A DNA stretch of 57,440 nucleotides from RUG11462 sp045649405 (GCA_045649405.1 JAZRPW010000021.1:1-57440), one strand, 5' to 3'; shown: positions 7,221 to 16,013, counted from the first letter of the stretch. A program made the numbers and translations. Notes: a model not told the origin generated them from the sequence alone.

Positions 7221-8546
7221 TTATTCTTCTATTTCTTCAGGCAATTTTTCTGCCTTTACTTCTTCAATTCTTCGTTCTGAAACAACCGTTGCAGTGAAAC
7301 GGTAACCCTTTGCTTCAATGCTTGGTGTTTCATCTTCTTTTGGAATAAAGCCGAGTGAGAAAAGCATAAAACCACCCAAAGTGTCATAATCACCTTCAGG
7401 CAATGAAATGCCGAGCATTTCTTCAACTTCTTCAATGTCACAACCGCCTTCAATTTTAAAGGTGGTTTCATTTACTCTTGCAATTTCTTCTTCCTCGTCA
7501 TCATATTCATCTTGAATGTTGCCGAAAATTTCTTCAATCAAATCTTCAAGTGTTACAATGCCGGCAGTTCCGCCGTATTCATCAATAACAATTGCCATTT
7601 GAATGCGTTTTTCGGTAAACTCTTCAAAAAGTTCTGAGCAACGTTTTGTTCTTGGAATGTGATAAGCTTCACGCATAATCGAACGAAGCGACACACGTTC
7701 TGGCAATTTTTTGCCAACATATTTAAGCAAATCTTTAACATAAATAATGCCGACGATATTGTCAAGGTCTTCTTCAAAAACAGGAATTCTTGAAAAACCT
7801 TCATCAATTGCAACCTTCAAAACATCTTCAAGTTTGTCAGAAATTTCAACCGCAACAATGTCAGTTCTGTGGTTCATTACTTCACTAACTGCTGTGTCAT
7901 CAAACTCAAAAATGTTGTTAATAAGCTCTTTTTGGCTTTCTTCTAACACGCCTGATTCTTCGGCGTCATCTACAAGTTGCAAAATATTTTCTTCTGTTAC
8001 TTCTTCATCAAAATCTGGGTTTGTGCCAAACATTGATGAAACTTTTTGCCAGAAAAATTCTAATACAACAAAGAATGGTTTGATGATTGCAATGCAGAGA
8101 GACGCAAACGGCAACAATCTTTTTGCTGCAGTTTCTTCTGCTTTAAGCGCCATTATTTTTGCCAACACTTCACCAATGATGAAAAGCAAAATGCCACTTA
8201 AACAAATGATAATTACTGCGCCAATGCAGTTGAAAACAACAATTTTTAAAAGTGTGTTTGCCAAAAATGTTTTGCAAAGAAAAATTCGCATATCACTTGC
8301 AAAACAAAGCACAGAAAAGCCTGAAAAACACAAAGTTAAAAAGGTTTTTAACGCACTTACTCTATCTAATTCAAAGTGTTCGTTTTGAATGAATTTTAAG
8401 ATTTTTTTGGCAGATTTATTGCCTTCTTGCGCTTGCTCTTCGGTTTCCATTTCACTAACTTGCGAAATGGCAATAAAGAAAGAATTAAGCAGGGTGTATG
8501 TAAGCAAAATCACACCTAATAAAACTAATTTTACAGTTAGAAGCAT
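7221..8546 (-). CDS. CNNM/HlyC-CorC family membrane transporter with CBS domains
   Basis: 441 residues. The N-terminal DUF21/CNNM membrane domain (about residues 1-190) has four hydrophobic segments. A pair of CBS domains follows (about 205-330; VMNHRTDIVAVE, RIPVFEEDLDNIVGIIYVKDLL, MAIVIDEYGGTAGIVTLEDLIEEIFGNIQDEYD). The C-terminal CorC/HlyC transporter-associated domain (about 350-430) begins at EGGCDIEEVEEMLGI. The family exports magnesium or cobalt, or tunes its transport, at the cytoplasmic membrane. The start ATG 8546 has GGAGG upstream. It is overlapped by a short upstream ORF and driven by a near-consensus promoter. Confidence 0.92.
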   Translation of the reverse strand: MLLTVKLVLLGVILLTYTLLNSFFIAISQVSEMETEEQAQEGNKSAKKILKFIQNEHFELDRVSALKTFLTLCFSGFSVLCFASDMRIFLCKTFLANTLLKIVVFNCIGAVIIICLSGILLFIIGEVLAKIMALKAEETAAKRLLPFASLCIAIIKPFFVVLEFFWQKVSSMFGTNPDFDEEVTEENILQLVDDAEESGVLEESQKELINNIFEFDDTAVSEVMNHRTDIVAVEISDKLEDVLKVAIDEGFSRIPVFEEDLDNIVGIIYVKDLLKYVGKKLPERVSLRSIMREAYHIPRTKRCSELFEEFTEKRIQMAIVIDEYGGTAGIVTLEDLIEEIFGNIQDEYDDEEEEIARVNETTFKIEGGCDIEEVEEMLGISLPEGDYDTLGGFMLFSLGFIPKEDETPSIEAKGYRFTATVVSERRIEEVKAEKLPEEIEE

Positions 8547-8602
8547 TTTTTACTACCTCCAACTTTCAAGATTTGACAACACGCAGGTCCGCTATCGTCC
8601 AT
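8537..8602 (-). CDS. Candidate 21-aa leader peptide upstream of the CNNM gene
   Basis: In the 5' leader of the CNNM gene an ideal ribosome binding site (AAAAGGAG) lies about 9 bases before ATG 8602. The frame reads MDDSGPACCQILKVGGSKKC plus F and stops at 8537-8539, 10 bases inside the CNNM gene in another frame. The arrangement suits translational coupling or a regulatory leader peptide. The CC pair and the overlap of its end with the next start are visible; any sensing role is inference. Confidence 0.5.
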   Translation of the reverse strand: MDDSGPACCQILKVGGSKKCF

Positions 8603-8635
8603 TTTTCGTTACTCCTTTTAATATAATGTTTTTAA

Positions 8636-8664
8636 ATATTATCATAATTACTCAAAATTGTCAA
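8636..8664 (-). promoter_or_regulatory. Sigma-A promoter of the CNNM gene
   Basis: On the minus strand TTGACA (8659-8664), a 17-bp spacer and TAATAT (8636-8641). The -35 box overlaps the stop of the upstream protease gene. The predicted leader is about 85 nt and contains the 21-aa ORF. Confidence 0.75.
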
Positions 8665-9173
8665 ATTTTAAGCAATTTTTCACGTTGTTTATAATCCGGC
8701 AGATGTTTTTCTACTTCTGACCAAAACTTTTTTGAGTGGTTGTGGTGTTTAATGTGGCACAACTCATGCACAATTACATATTCAATTGCTGGCTTCTCGT
8801 AAGAAAACAAATAAACCGAAAAGCAAAGTGAATTACGCGCGTTACAACTGCCAAAACGCTTTTTGGCGCTTGTTATTTTAACACCGGTTGGTTTTACACC
8901 AATCTCTTTTGCGAATTTGGGCAGATTTTCTTCTAAAAATGCCTTGCCAAAGTTATAAAGTTCTTGCAACTCATCTTGCGAAAAAGTCTTTTTGTTTTTT
9001 GCACGTTCAGATTGTTTTTTGAGAGTTTTCTCAATCCAATCTTTTTTTGACAAAACAAACCTTTCAACCACGCCTTTGTTTGCAAACCTTGGCGCACGAA
9101 CAATTACTTCACAGTTTTCGTTTATTTCAATTGCAATTGTTTTTCTGTTTGAAAAAATTAATTTATATTCCAT
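8661..9173 (-). CDS. YgjP-like (DUF45) metal-dependent peptidase
   Basis: 170 residues. The zinc-binding motif HELCHIKHHNHSKKFW gives HExxH with a third His downstream, as in the YgjP/WLM zincins. The N-terminal half (YKLIFSNRKTIAIEINENCEVIVRAP) and the KKRFGSCNARNSLCFSVYL block before the motif fit the family. It is predicted to be cytoplasmic; the substrate is unknown. Its ATG overlaps the stop of the aldo/keto reductase gene by one base (TAATG), indicating one operon. Confidence 0.88.
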   Translation of the reverse strand: MEYKLIFSNRKTIAIEINENCEVIVRAPRFANKGVVERFVLSKKDWIEKTLKKQSERAKNKKTFSQDELQELYNFGKAFLEENLPKFAKEIGVKPTGVKITSAKKRFGSCNARNSLCFSVYLFSYEKPAIEYVIVHELCHIKHHNHSKKFWSEVEKHLPDYKQREKLLKI

Positions 9174-10021
9174 TAGAAATTAATATTGTCAGGGTCGTGA
9201 TGCAAAATAAATTGCTCATCATCGCCCGTGATTTCATCAATTATTTTCATATCTTCTACCGAAAGTTCAAAATCATAAACATTCAAGTTTTCTTTGATTC
9301 TTTCAGGGGTTATTGATTTTGGAAGCGGCACAATGCCGTTTTGCAAAAACCAACGAAGAACAATTTGTGAAATTGGTCGGTTGTATTTTTGTGAAAGTTG
9401 TTGCAAAACTGGAATTTTAAATGTGCTTCCAACTGCAAACGGCGCCCACGCTTCAAGCAAAATTGCACGCTCTTTGCAATATTCAATTACATCGCTTCGG
9501 TCAAGGCCTGGGTGAATTTCAATTTGGTTAACCATTGGCTTGATTTTTGCAGTTTTAAGAAGTGCGTCAATATGCTTTGGCAAAAAGTTTGAAAGCCCAA
9601 TTGCTTTAATTTTGCCTGCGGCATAAAGTTCTTCAAAAGCGCGCCAAGTTTCAGCGTTTGCTTCTTCCCAATTATCACGAAAGGCAATTGGTCTTGGCCA
9701 ATGAATTAGGTACAAATCAAGATAATCTGTGCCAAGGTCTTCAAGAGTTTGAAAAAACGCTTTCATTGTTTTTTCATAAGTGTGCTCGGTGTTCCAAAGT
9801 TTTGAGGTTAAAAACAAATCATTTCTATCAACACCGCTTTTCTTTATTGCTTCGCCAATGAATTTTTCATTGAAATAAAAAGCCGCTGTGTCAATGTGTT
9901 TGTAACCGCTTTGCAAAGCAGAAATAATTGCTTTTTCGCACTCATCTTTGTCTTTCATTCGCCAGGTGCCAAAACCAACACTTGGAATTGTCGTACCATT
10001 GTTAAGCTTAAAAGTTTTCAT
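9173..10021 (-). CDS. Aldo/keto reductase
   Basis: 282 residues, NADPH-dependent oxidoreductase of the AKR superfamily (AKR5/YvgN-like size). The catalytic tetrad is visible: Asp in HIDTAAFYFNE, Tyr in the same block, Lys in FLTSKLWNTEH and His in YLIHWPRP. The cofactor end appears in PKSITPERIKENL. The TIM barrel is complete. It lies 9 bases after a CobW-like gene and overlaps the YgjP-like gene, as part of a five-gene minus-strand run. The physiological substrate cannot be told from sequence. Confidence 0.93.
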   Translation of the reverse strand: MKTFKLNNGTTIPSVGFGTWRMKDKDECEKAIISALQSGYKHIDTAAFYFNEKFIGEAIKKSGVDRNDLFLTSKLWNTEHTYEKTMKAFFQTLEDLGTDYLDLYLIHWPRPIAFRDNWEEANAETWRAFEELYAAGKIKAIGLSNFLPKHIDALLKTAKIKPMVNQIEIHPGLDRSDVIEYCKERAILLEAWAPFAVGSTFKIPVLQQLSQKYNRPISQIVLRWFLQNGIVPLPKSITPERIKENLNVYDFELSVEDMKIIDEITGDDEQFILHHDPDNINF

Positions 10022-10030
10022 AAATACTCC

Positions 10031-10972
10031 TTAATAAAATGTTGCAACCGAATCTTGCAAAGGCTCGCAACGAGTGATTTCTTCAATTGCAATTACAGGG
10101 CCAACCGAACGATAAAGCTTGTTTTTTTCAAGGTTAATTTTGCCTTTAATTACCGCCCAGTCGTGAGTTTTGTACTCGGTTGCAGTGGCTAATCTGCAAA
10201 CCACACCGCCGTATTGAATGTCATCAACACAGCAGGTCATAATGTGTCTGCCAATTGCAAGTTCATCATCTGGAATTTTCTTATCTCTTGCAATAAGCCC
10301 TTTAAATTTAATCACTTTGCCATCATATTTTTGAAGGTCTTCCATCATATCACGATACCAAAGTGCAAAATCTCTGTCTTCAATTTCAATAACTGGCGCT
10401 TCTACATCGAATGGCAATGGGTCTTCAATGTCGTCATATTCAACACGAGTTTCAGAATATTCATAACAAATGTCACACCCACGTGAAACGCCACGCACAA
10501 TTTTGTGAAATTCCATTTTGTCGTAAGTCTCTTTAAAATTTTTGAAAACAACAATTTCAGGAGACTGAAGTTTGTCAAAAACCAACTGGCGCATATTTTG
10601 GTTGTAAGTCAAAAAGGTGCCGGCGTCTAAAAAGCACATTTCTTGATAAACTGCCCAGTTTTCAGGAAAACGCGCAAACAAATCTGTTATAAGCCACATT
10701 CCGTTTAACTCAACAACAACACGCTCTGCTTTGTGTTTTTTAACAAGCCCTTTTAACACGGCTGGTGTAATCTCTTCAAGTGTTTCAAAACTTTCAATAA
10801 AAACATTTTTGTGTGGCATTTTTTCAACATCGTATTCTCTGGCGCCTTCTTCTAAAAGCAAAATAAGTGTGCGTTCGCCTTTGTTAAAACGCTCGTCTTC
10901 AAGTGTGCTTTGAATGAATGTTGTTTTGCCACTTTCCAAAAATCCAGTGAATAAATAAACAGGAATCTCCAT
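10031..10972 (-). CDS. CobW-like P-loop GTPase with DUF1980/TIGR03943-like C-terminal domain
   Basis: 313 residues. Walker A is near the N-terminus (YLFTGFLESGKTTF) and the GTPase part extends to about residue 180. It lacks the CxCC motif of true CobW/COG0523 proteins; the matching place reads VVVELNGMW. The C-terminal part (about 215-300) has IGRHIMTCCVDDIQYGGVVC, resembling the end domain of TIGR03943/DUF1980 (YcgQ) proteins, known from metal-regulated loci with permeases. Its start overlaps the stop of the His-rich CobW gene by one base (TAATG), so the two may work together in metal delivery. This fused layout is less usual; the role is inference. Confidence 0.75.
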   Translation of the reverse strand: MEIPVYLFTGFLESGKTTFIQSTLEDERFNKGERTLILLLEEGAREYDVEKMPHKNVFIESFETLEEITPAVLKGLVKKHKAERVVVELNGMWLITDLFARFPENWAVYQEMCFLDAGTFLTYNQNMRQLVFDKLQSPEIVVFKNFKETYDKMEFHKIVRGVSRGCDICYEYSETRVEYDDIEDPLPFDVEAPVIEIEDRDFALWYRDMMEDLQKYDGKVIKFKGLIARDKKIPDDELAIGRHIMTCCVDDIQYGGVVCRLATATEYKTHDWAVIKGKINLEKNKLYRSVGPVIAIEEITRCEPLQDSVATFY

Positions 10973-12129
10973 TAAAATAACTCCTCAATTTTTTGCTCGT
11001 TTAAATTTGCACCGATAACGCAAACTCTGCCGATTACTGAAGGTGCGCCTTCTCTTATATCAATTTCGCCTGGCACATAGTCAAAATAAATCCAAGTGTT
11101 TTCGCCTGCAACAATACCTTTTGCACGCAAAACTGTGCCAAATTCTTGGCTTTCAAATTGTTTTAATGCATTTTCAATTTGCTCTTTTGTGAATTTTTTT
11201 GCAGTTTCTTTGCCGAATGATGTGAACACTTCATCTGCGTGGTGGTGATGATGTTCATGATGATGCTCATGGCAACCACAATCGCAATGTTCATCATGGT
11301 CATGGTGGTGTTCATGATGATGCTCATGGCAACCACAATCGCAATGCTCATCATGGTCATGGTGGTGATGATGTTCATGATGATGCTCATGGCAACCACA
11401 ATCGCAATGCTCATCATGGTCATGGTGGTGTTCATGATGATGCTCATGACAACCACAATCACAGTGTTCATCATGGTCATGATGATGGTGATGTTTATGC
11501 TCATGCAACAATTCTTCTAACTCGTGAGAAAGTGAACTTTTTTGCTCCATTGCTTTTAAAATTTCTTTGCCGTCAATTTCTTCCCACTCGGTTGTAATCA
11601 AAGTTGCACTTTCATTATGCTCACGAATGAGAGAGATAGCTTCGGCCAATTTTTCTTCAGCAACACCACTTGTATGAGAAAGCACAATTGACTTTGCAAA
11701 CTCAATTTGGTTGTTGAAAAATTCGCCAAAGTTTTTCATATACATTTTGCATTTTTTGGCATCGGCAACGGTTGTAAAACTGTTTAAAACAATGTTTTCA
11801 TTGTCAATATCCCCAACGGCTTTGATAACATCTGAAAGTTTGCCAACGCCTGATGGCTCAATGATAATTCTGTCAGGACTGAACTCATCAAGCACCTTGA
11901 CAAGAGCAGTCGAAAAGTCGCCAACAAGCGAGCAACAAATGCAACCTGAATTCATTTCGGTAATTTCTATGCCGGCATCTGCCAAAAAACCGCCGTCAAT
12001 GCCGATTTCGCCAAATTCGTTTTCAATTAAAACCAATTTTTCGCCACAAAACGCTTCAGAAATAAGCTTTTTGATAAGCGTTGTTTTGCCTGCTCCTAAA
12101 AATCCCGAAATAATATCAATTTTAGTCAT
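10972..12129 (-). CDS. CobW/COG0523 GTPase metallochaperone with His/Cys-rich repeats
   Basis: 385 residues from ATG 12127-12129 (a TTG at 12150 is possible but less likely). The GTPase domain has Walker A GFLGAGKTTLIKKL and the family metal site SGCICCSL. A low-complexity metal-binding segment (about residues 208-305) is four tandem copies of a 19-21-residue His/Asp/Glu/Cys unit (HHHDHDEHCDCGCHEHHHE). The CobW C-terminal domain follows. The family hands metal, often zinc, to target proteins at the cost of GTP; the repeats should store or buffer Zn, Ni or Co. No clear Zur box was seen upstream. Operon with a second CobW-like gene. Confidence 0.9.
   Translation of the reverse strand: MTKIDIISGFLGAGKTTLIKKLISEAFCGEKLVLIENEFGEIGIDGGFLADAGIEITEMNSGCICCSLVGDFSTALVKVLDEFSPDRIIIEPSGVGKLSDVIKAVGDIDNENIVLNSFTTVADAKKCKMYMKNFGEFFNNQIEFAKSIVLSHTSGVAEEKLAEAISLIREHNESATLITTEWEEIDGKEILKAMEQKSSLSHELEELLHEHKHHHHHDHDEHCDCGCHEHHHEHHHDHDEHCDCGCHEHHHEHHHHHDHDEHCDCGCHEHHHEHHHDHDEHCDCGCHEHHHEHHHHHADEVFTSFGKETAKKFTKEQIENALKQFESQEFGTVLRAKGIVAGENTWIYFDYVPGEIDIREGAPSVIGRVCVIGANLNEQKIEELF
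11239..11500 (-). repeat. In-frame minisatellite coding the His/Cys repeats
   Basis: Four tandem units alternating between about 57 and 63 bp, so the higher-order period is about 120 bp. This suggests a two-unit block was duplicated. All units stay in frame, and adjacent copies differ by only a few bases. Confidence 0.85.
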
Positions 12130-12271
12130 TTTTTCATTCTTCTTTCTCAAAAAATATTAATTTTTGACAACCTTTTGGTTGACCATAAATGTTAAAAACT
12201 ATGTTGAAAAGTTAAAAACTTCGCATAAAATGGGGCTTTTTTAATCTATTTAGTTTACATAACTGAAAAAT

Positions 12272-13126
12272 CTATTGTTTTTCAATTTCGCACACTGCAG
12301 ATGCGCCCAAAATCAAAATTGCACCGATTATTGTTAGCACGTTAATGCCTTCTTTTAACAAAACCGCTGACAAAATTACTGCCAAAACGGGGTCAATGTA
12401 ACTAAAAAGTGCGGCGGTTTGCGCTTTGACCTTTTTAATCGAGCCAAAGCAAAGCATATAAGCAACGCCGGTATGAATTATACCGATAACAAGTATTAAA
12501 ATAATAACGCTGACATCTAATTTTTCTGTGCCGAAGCCACCTGTTAAAAGGACATAAGGCAAAAGCACAATTGACGACATAAAAAGTTGAAATGCAGTTA
12601 AATCAAATGAAGAAATTTCGGTTGATTTTTTATTTAACAACACAATTGCGGCGTAAAGCACAGCAGCAGCAACGGCTAACGCAACGCCAGAAAGTTCTTG
12701 CATTTTGAACCCTGCTTTTAAAACGCCTGAAACAAAAACCATACCAACAAGTGAAATTGCTGCGCAGATGATTTTTTTGGCAGTCAACTTTTCACGCAAC
12801 ACAAACGGTGCTGCAAGAATGATAAAAGTAGGCGCTAAATAATAACAAAGTGTTGCTGTTGCAACGGTTGTATATTTGTAAGCTTCAAAAAGCAAAATCC
12901 AGTTTATTCCTAAAAAGACGCCTGCAGGAATTAAAAACTTTAAATTTTTACTTATTGCCGAAAGTGAGATTTTGCTTTTTTTGACACACATAAAAAGCAA
13001 TAAAAACACAAAACCAATTGATGCTCTGCAAAGTGCAATTGCACTTGAAGAAAGCGGAATGTATTTTACAAAAATGCCGATTGTACCAAAAATTATCATT
13101 GATAAGATTAAATTAATTTTGCTCAT
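12272..13126 (-). CDS. EamA/DMT-family transporter
   Basis: 284 residues from ATG 13124-13126 (MSKINLILSMIIFGTIGIFVKYIPLS), preceded by GAAGAAGAA. A longer frame upstream is only the shadow of the neighbouring Thr-rich repeat. About ten hydrophobic segments form two EamA repeats; GVFLGINWILLFEAYKYTTVATATLCYYLAPTF is the typical first-repeat end. These are drug/metabolite exporters of the cytoplasmic membrane; the substrate is unknown. It overlaps the 3' end of the cinA-srtB gene by 14 bases, so it is translationally coupled to it. Confidence 0.9.
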   Translation of the reverse strand: MSKINLILSMIIFGTIGIFVKYIPLSSSAIALCRASIGFVFLLLFMCVKKSKISLSAISKNLKFLIPAGVFLGINWILLFEAYKYTTVATATLCYYLAPTFIILAAPFVLREKLTAKKIICAAISLVGMVFVSGVLKAGFKMQELSGVALAVAAAVLYAAIVLLNKKSTEISSFDLTAFQLFMSSIVLLPYVLLTGGFGTEKLDVSVIILILVIGIIHTGVAYMLCFGSIKKVKAQTAALFSYIDPVLAVILSAVLLKEGINVLTIIGAILILGASAVCEIEKQ

Positions 13127-16004
13127 TTTCTTCTTCAACCTTTGCTGTTGTTTGAGTGGTTTGCTCGGCAGTTGTTTGAGTTGTAACCGTTTCTGGCGCT
13201 TTTGTTGTGCTTGAAGGCGCTTTTGTGGTTGTTTGCGCCGAGGTAGATGTTTGTTGCGCTTTTGTTGTGCTTGAAGGCGCTTTTGTAATAGTACCACTTG
13301 TAGCTTTGGTGCTTGAAGTACTAGCTGTTGTATTAAGTGGATTATCGTTAAAGATAATTATGGTTTGAATTTTTGTTGTGGTTTCGCCTGGAATTGTTGT
13401 TGTGGTTGCTGTTGATTTTGGTTTTGTGCCTTTTGTTGGTTTTTGTGTTATTGTTTCATCTGGCGACAAAACTTTGTTTTCTTCTGGAGAATAATAAGGG
13501 TTAACCTGACTATTTTCGTCATACCACATTTGTGGGTATTTTGGATTTTCATTCAATGTTGCGCTTGAAGTATCGGTCAAAGACGCTTCATCATCTCTAA
13601 CACGGCGAGCCATTACAACAAGTCTTGCTTTGTCATCGCCGGTTTTAAATGAGTCGTTGCATGTTTGAAGTGTTAAAATTTCATCATCAACATTAACGTC
13701 AACATTTGTGTTAATCATTGAACGAATTTTTGCTTCTTCAACCCATTTAATAAAATCATCATCACTTCTAAACTGTGATTTCATATAATTATAAAAATTA
13801 CCATTGTCTTGCTCTGGCACAGAGTTTGTAATCATAACGGCAAAGACTTTATATTCACCATCACGATAAAGTGTGTCAAAGATAAATGTTGGGTGTTTTT
13901 TATAAAATTTAAGGTTTGTATATTTATCAAGGTCTTTAAACATTGTACCGGTTGAAGTCATATGATGACCGTAAAGCACAATGTTTTTGCTTTCTTTTTT
14001 GTACTCGATTTTTGCCTTTTCATCTGCAAAAATTGAGCCCTCGCGAGAGAATGTTTTGTCAAAGCCCCTTCTCATATAAAAATCTGGGGCTTCTTTTGAT
14101 TTCAAAACAGGGTAGTTAATTTTTGTGCCGTCAATTGTAATCCAACCAATTGTGTCTTCGTTGTCATACAAAAGCGATGCGAATTTTGGGTTTACTTTGT
14201 CGCTGTAATAATTAATTCGTTTTTGGTTTGAAGTATTAATGCTTACAGCGTAATTTTTGATTTTTGCTTGTTGAATTACTGGATTAACATAGAAATAAAC
14301 CGACCAACAAGCACTGCAAATAAACACAACAATTGCAATGTACAAGGTAATTTTTCTTGCAATTTCTTGTTTTGTGTCAAGACTTCTAATAAAAAAGTTT
14401 TTCCAAGAACCCTTTTGTTTTTCTTTTGCAAGTTCGGTTTCATAAATTTCTAAAGCTATATCACGCTGTTCAAAATCTTCATCTTCAACAGGTGTATATT
14501 CATTTTCATCAAATGCGATTTTTACATCTGCATTTTCTTTATCATTAAACTTTGGTTGTTCTTTCAAATGCGCAAACTCATCTGTTGAAATGTTGAGTTG
14601 GTGGGTTTTGTTTGGTGTTGCAAGTTCATCCATTACACCTGTCAAATAAGAAGGTGTTGGCTCTTTTGTTTCAACTGGCTTTTCTTCCATAACTTCAGGG
14701 ATTTCAGGTTCTTCTACCATTTCGCTTAACAAAACGGCAGATGTTTTTTCAACATTCAAACTGTCCATTCTGTCAACAAGTTTGAGTCGCAAGAAGTTAA
14801 TTGCCTCTGAAGCAGATGTATATCTAATATACTCACGCTCGTGGTGTTCGCCCTTTCTTGACTCAATAACATACTCACCGGTCTCATCAGAAATACCAAT
14901 GTAACTTAAACCAACCGGTTTTTTGCTTTCATCAGACTTAGGCCCTGCAATGCCGGTAATTGACACGCCAAAGTCAGCGCCAGATTTTAATCTAATGCCT
15001 TTTGCCATGCAAGCGGCAACTTGACTTGAAACTGCGCCGTGCTCTTTAATCAATTCAGCAGGCACCGAAAGTTCTTCGGTTTTGCTTTCATTTGAATAGG
15101 TAGTAACCCCCATTTTGAACACCTGTGAAGCACCCGAAATATCAGTAATTCTTTTTGAAATGTAACCTGCTGTGCAACTTTCGGCAGTTGCAACTGTCTT
15201 TTTCTTTTGTTTTAACAAATTAACAACAACCGACTCAAGAGTTACATCATCATAACCATAAACACAGTCGCCAAACATTGAAGATAAAGTTAACACAGTT
15301 TCATCAAGCAAAAATTGTGCATCGCTTTTTGTTTGGGCTTTTGCTGTTACTCGAAGTTCGGTTTCACCTTGCTTTGCATAAGGCGCAACGCTTGGATTTT
15401 CGCCTTTAATAAAATCTTTTGCCATTTCATCAATTTTAGATTCGCCAATGCCATAAACATGAACAAACTTTGACAAAATTACGCCATCAGAATATTTATC
15501 AAGATATTTATCTAAATATTTTTCAAACATAATTTTCATTTCACTTGGTACGCCTGGCAAAAAGGCAATGCTTTGGTTGCCCGACTCAATTACACAACCC
15601 GGAGCAGTGCCAACATCATTTGGCAACACAACACAACCCTTTGGCAAAAAGGCTTGCTTTTCATTATTTTTTGGCATTTCTCTGCCAACAACTTCAAAAA
15701 ACTTTACAATTTGGTTATAAGCGTCTTCGTTTTTCTCAAGCGGAATGTTAAGCGCTTTTGTCACAGTTTCAATTGTAATGTCATCTGCAGTTGGACCAAG
15801 ACCACCGGTAAAAATAATTAAATTACTTCTTGAAACGGCAGTTGAAAGTGCTTTAATAATTCTTTCAGGATTATCGCCAACACTTGATTGGTAATAAACA
15901 TTAATACCTTTTTCGGCCAATTTTTTTGACAAGTATTGTGCATTTGTATTCAAAATATCGCCAAGCACTAATTCTGTGCCAACACATAAAATCTCCGCAT
16001 TCAT
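13113..16004 (-). CDS. CinA (nicotinamide-nucleotide amidohydrolase) fused to a membrane-anchored class B sortase
   Basis: 963 residues in one uninterrupted frame. Residues 1-170 are the CinA MoaB-like domain (VGTELVLGD, TGGLGPTADD). Residues about 255-412 are the CinA C-terminal amidohydrolase (TAESCTAGYISKRI, VSITGIAGP). An acidic linker follows, then one membrane segment at about 552-575 (ITLYIAIVVFICSACWSVYF). Residues about 605-800 are a sortase B fold with His about 680 (VLYGHHM), Cys about 782 (LQTCND) and Arg about 794 (KARLVVMARR). A Thr/Ser/Pro-rich tail (TTTKAPSSTTKAP) ends the protein. Topology fits: CinA inside, sortase outside. Normal CinA is about 410 residues. The gene starts next to leader repeat A. 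Confidence 0.88.
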   Translation of the reverse strand: MNAEILCVGTELVLGDILNTNAQYLSKKLAEKGINVYYQSSVGDNPERIIKALSTAVSRSNLIIFTGGLGPTADDITIETVTKALNIPLEKNEDAYNQIVKFFEVVGREMPKNNEKQAFLPKGCVVLPNDVGTAPGCVIESGNQSIAFLPGVPSEMKIMFEKYLDKYLDKYSDGVILSKFVHVYGIGESKIDEMAKDFIKGENPSVAPYAKQGETELRVTAKAQTKSDAQFLLDETVLTLSSMFGDCVYGYDDVTLESVVVNLLKQKKKTVATAESCTAGYISKRITDISGASQVFKMGVTTYSNESKTEELSVPAELIKEHGAVSSQVAACMAKGIRLKSGADFGVSITGIAGPKSDESKKPVGLSYIGISDETGEYVIESRKGEHHEREYIRYTSASEAINFLRLKLVDRMDSLNVEKTSAVLLSEMVEEPEIPEVMEEKPVETKEPTPSYLTGVMDELATPNKTHQLNISTDEFAHLKEQPKFNDKENADVKIAFDENEYTPVEDEDFEQRDIALEIYETELAKEKQKGSWKNFFIRSLDTKQEIARKITLYIAIVVFICSACWSVYFYVNPVIQQAKIKNYAVSINTSNQKRINYYSDKVNPKFASLLYDNEDTIGWITIDGTKINYPVLKSKEAPDFYMRRGFDKTFSREGSIFADEKAKIEYKKESKNIVLYGHHMTSTGTMFKDLDKYTNLKFYKKHPTFIFDTLYRDGEYKVFAVMITNSVPEQDNGNFYNYMKSQFRSDDDFIKWVEEAKIRSMINTNVDVNVDDEILTLQTCNDSFKTGDDKARLVVMARRVRDDEASLTDTSSATLNENPKYPQMWYDENSQVNPYYSPEENKVLSPDETITQKPTKGTKPKSTATTTTIPGETTTKIQTIIIFNDNPLNTTASTSSTKATSGTITKAPSSTTKAQQTSTSAQTTTKAPSSTTKAPETVTTQTTAEQTTQTTAKVEEENEQN

Positions 16005-16013
16005 TTTTTCTGT

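Noticed and set aside
11163..11520. Long frames on both strands over the His-rich repeat
   Set aside because: They are low-complexity shadows (Met/Ile or Met/Val runs) of the CobW repeat region and have no ribosome binding sites.
12160..12182. Small hairpin CAACC/GGTTG upstream of the CobW gene as a metal-responsive (Zur) operator
   Set aside because: The arms are only 5 bp and do not resemble the TAAT..ATTA core of Zur boxes.
13127..13297. N-terminal extension of the EamA transporter
   Set aside because: The extra 57 residues are Gln/Lys/Arg-rich, out-of-frame translation of the Thr-rich tail of the sortase fusion; the internal ATG has a binding site.
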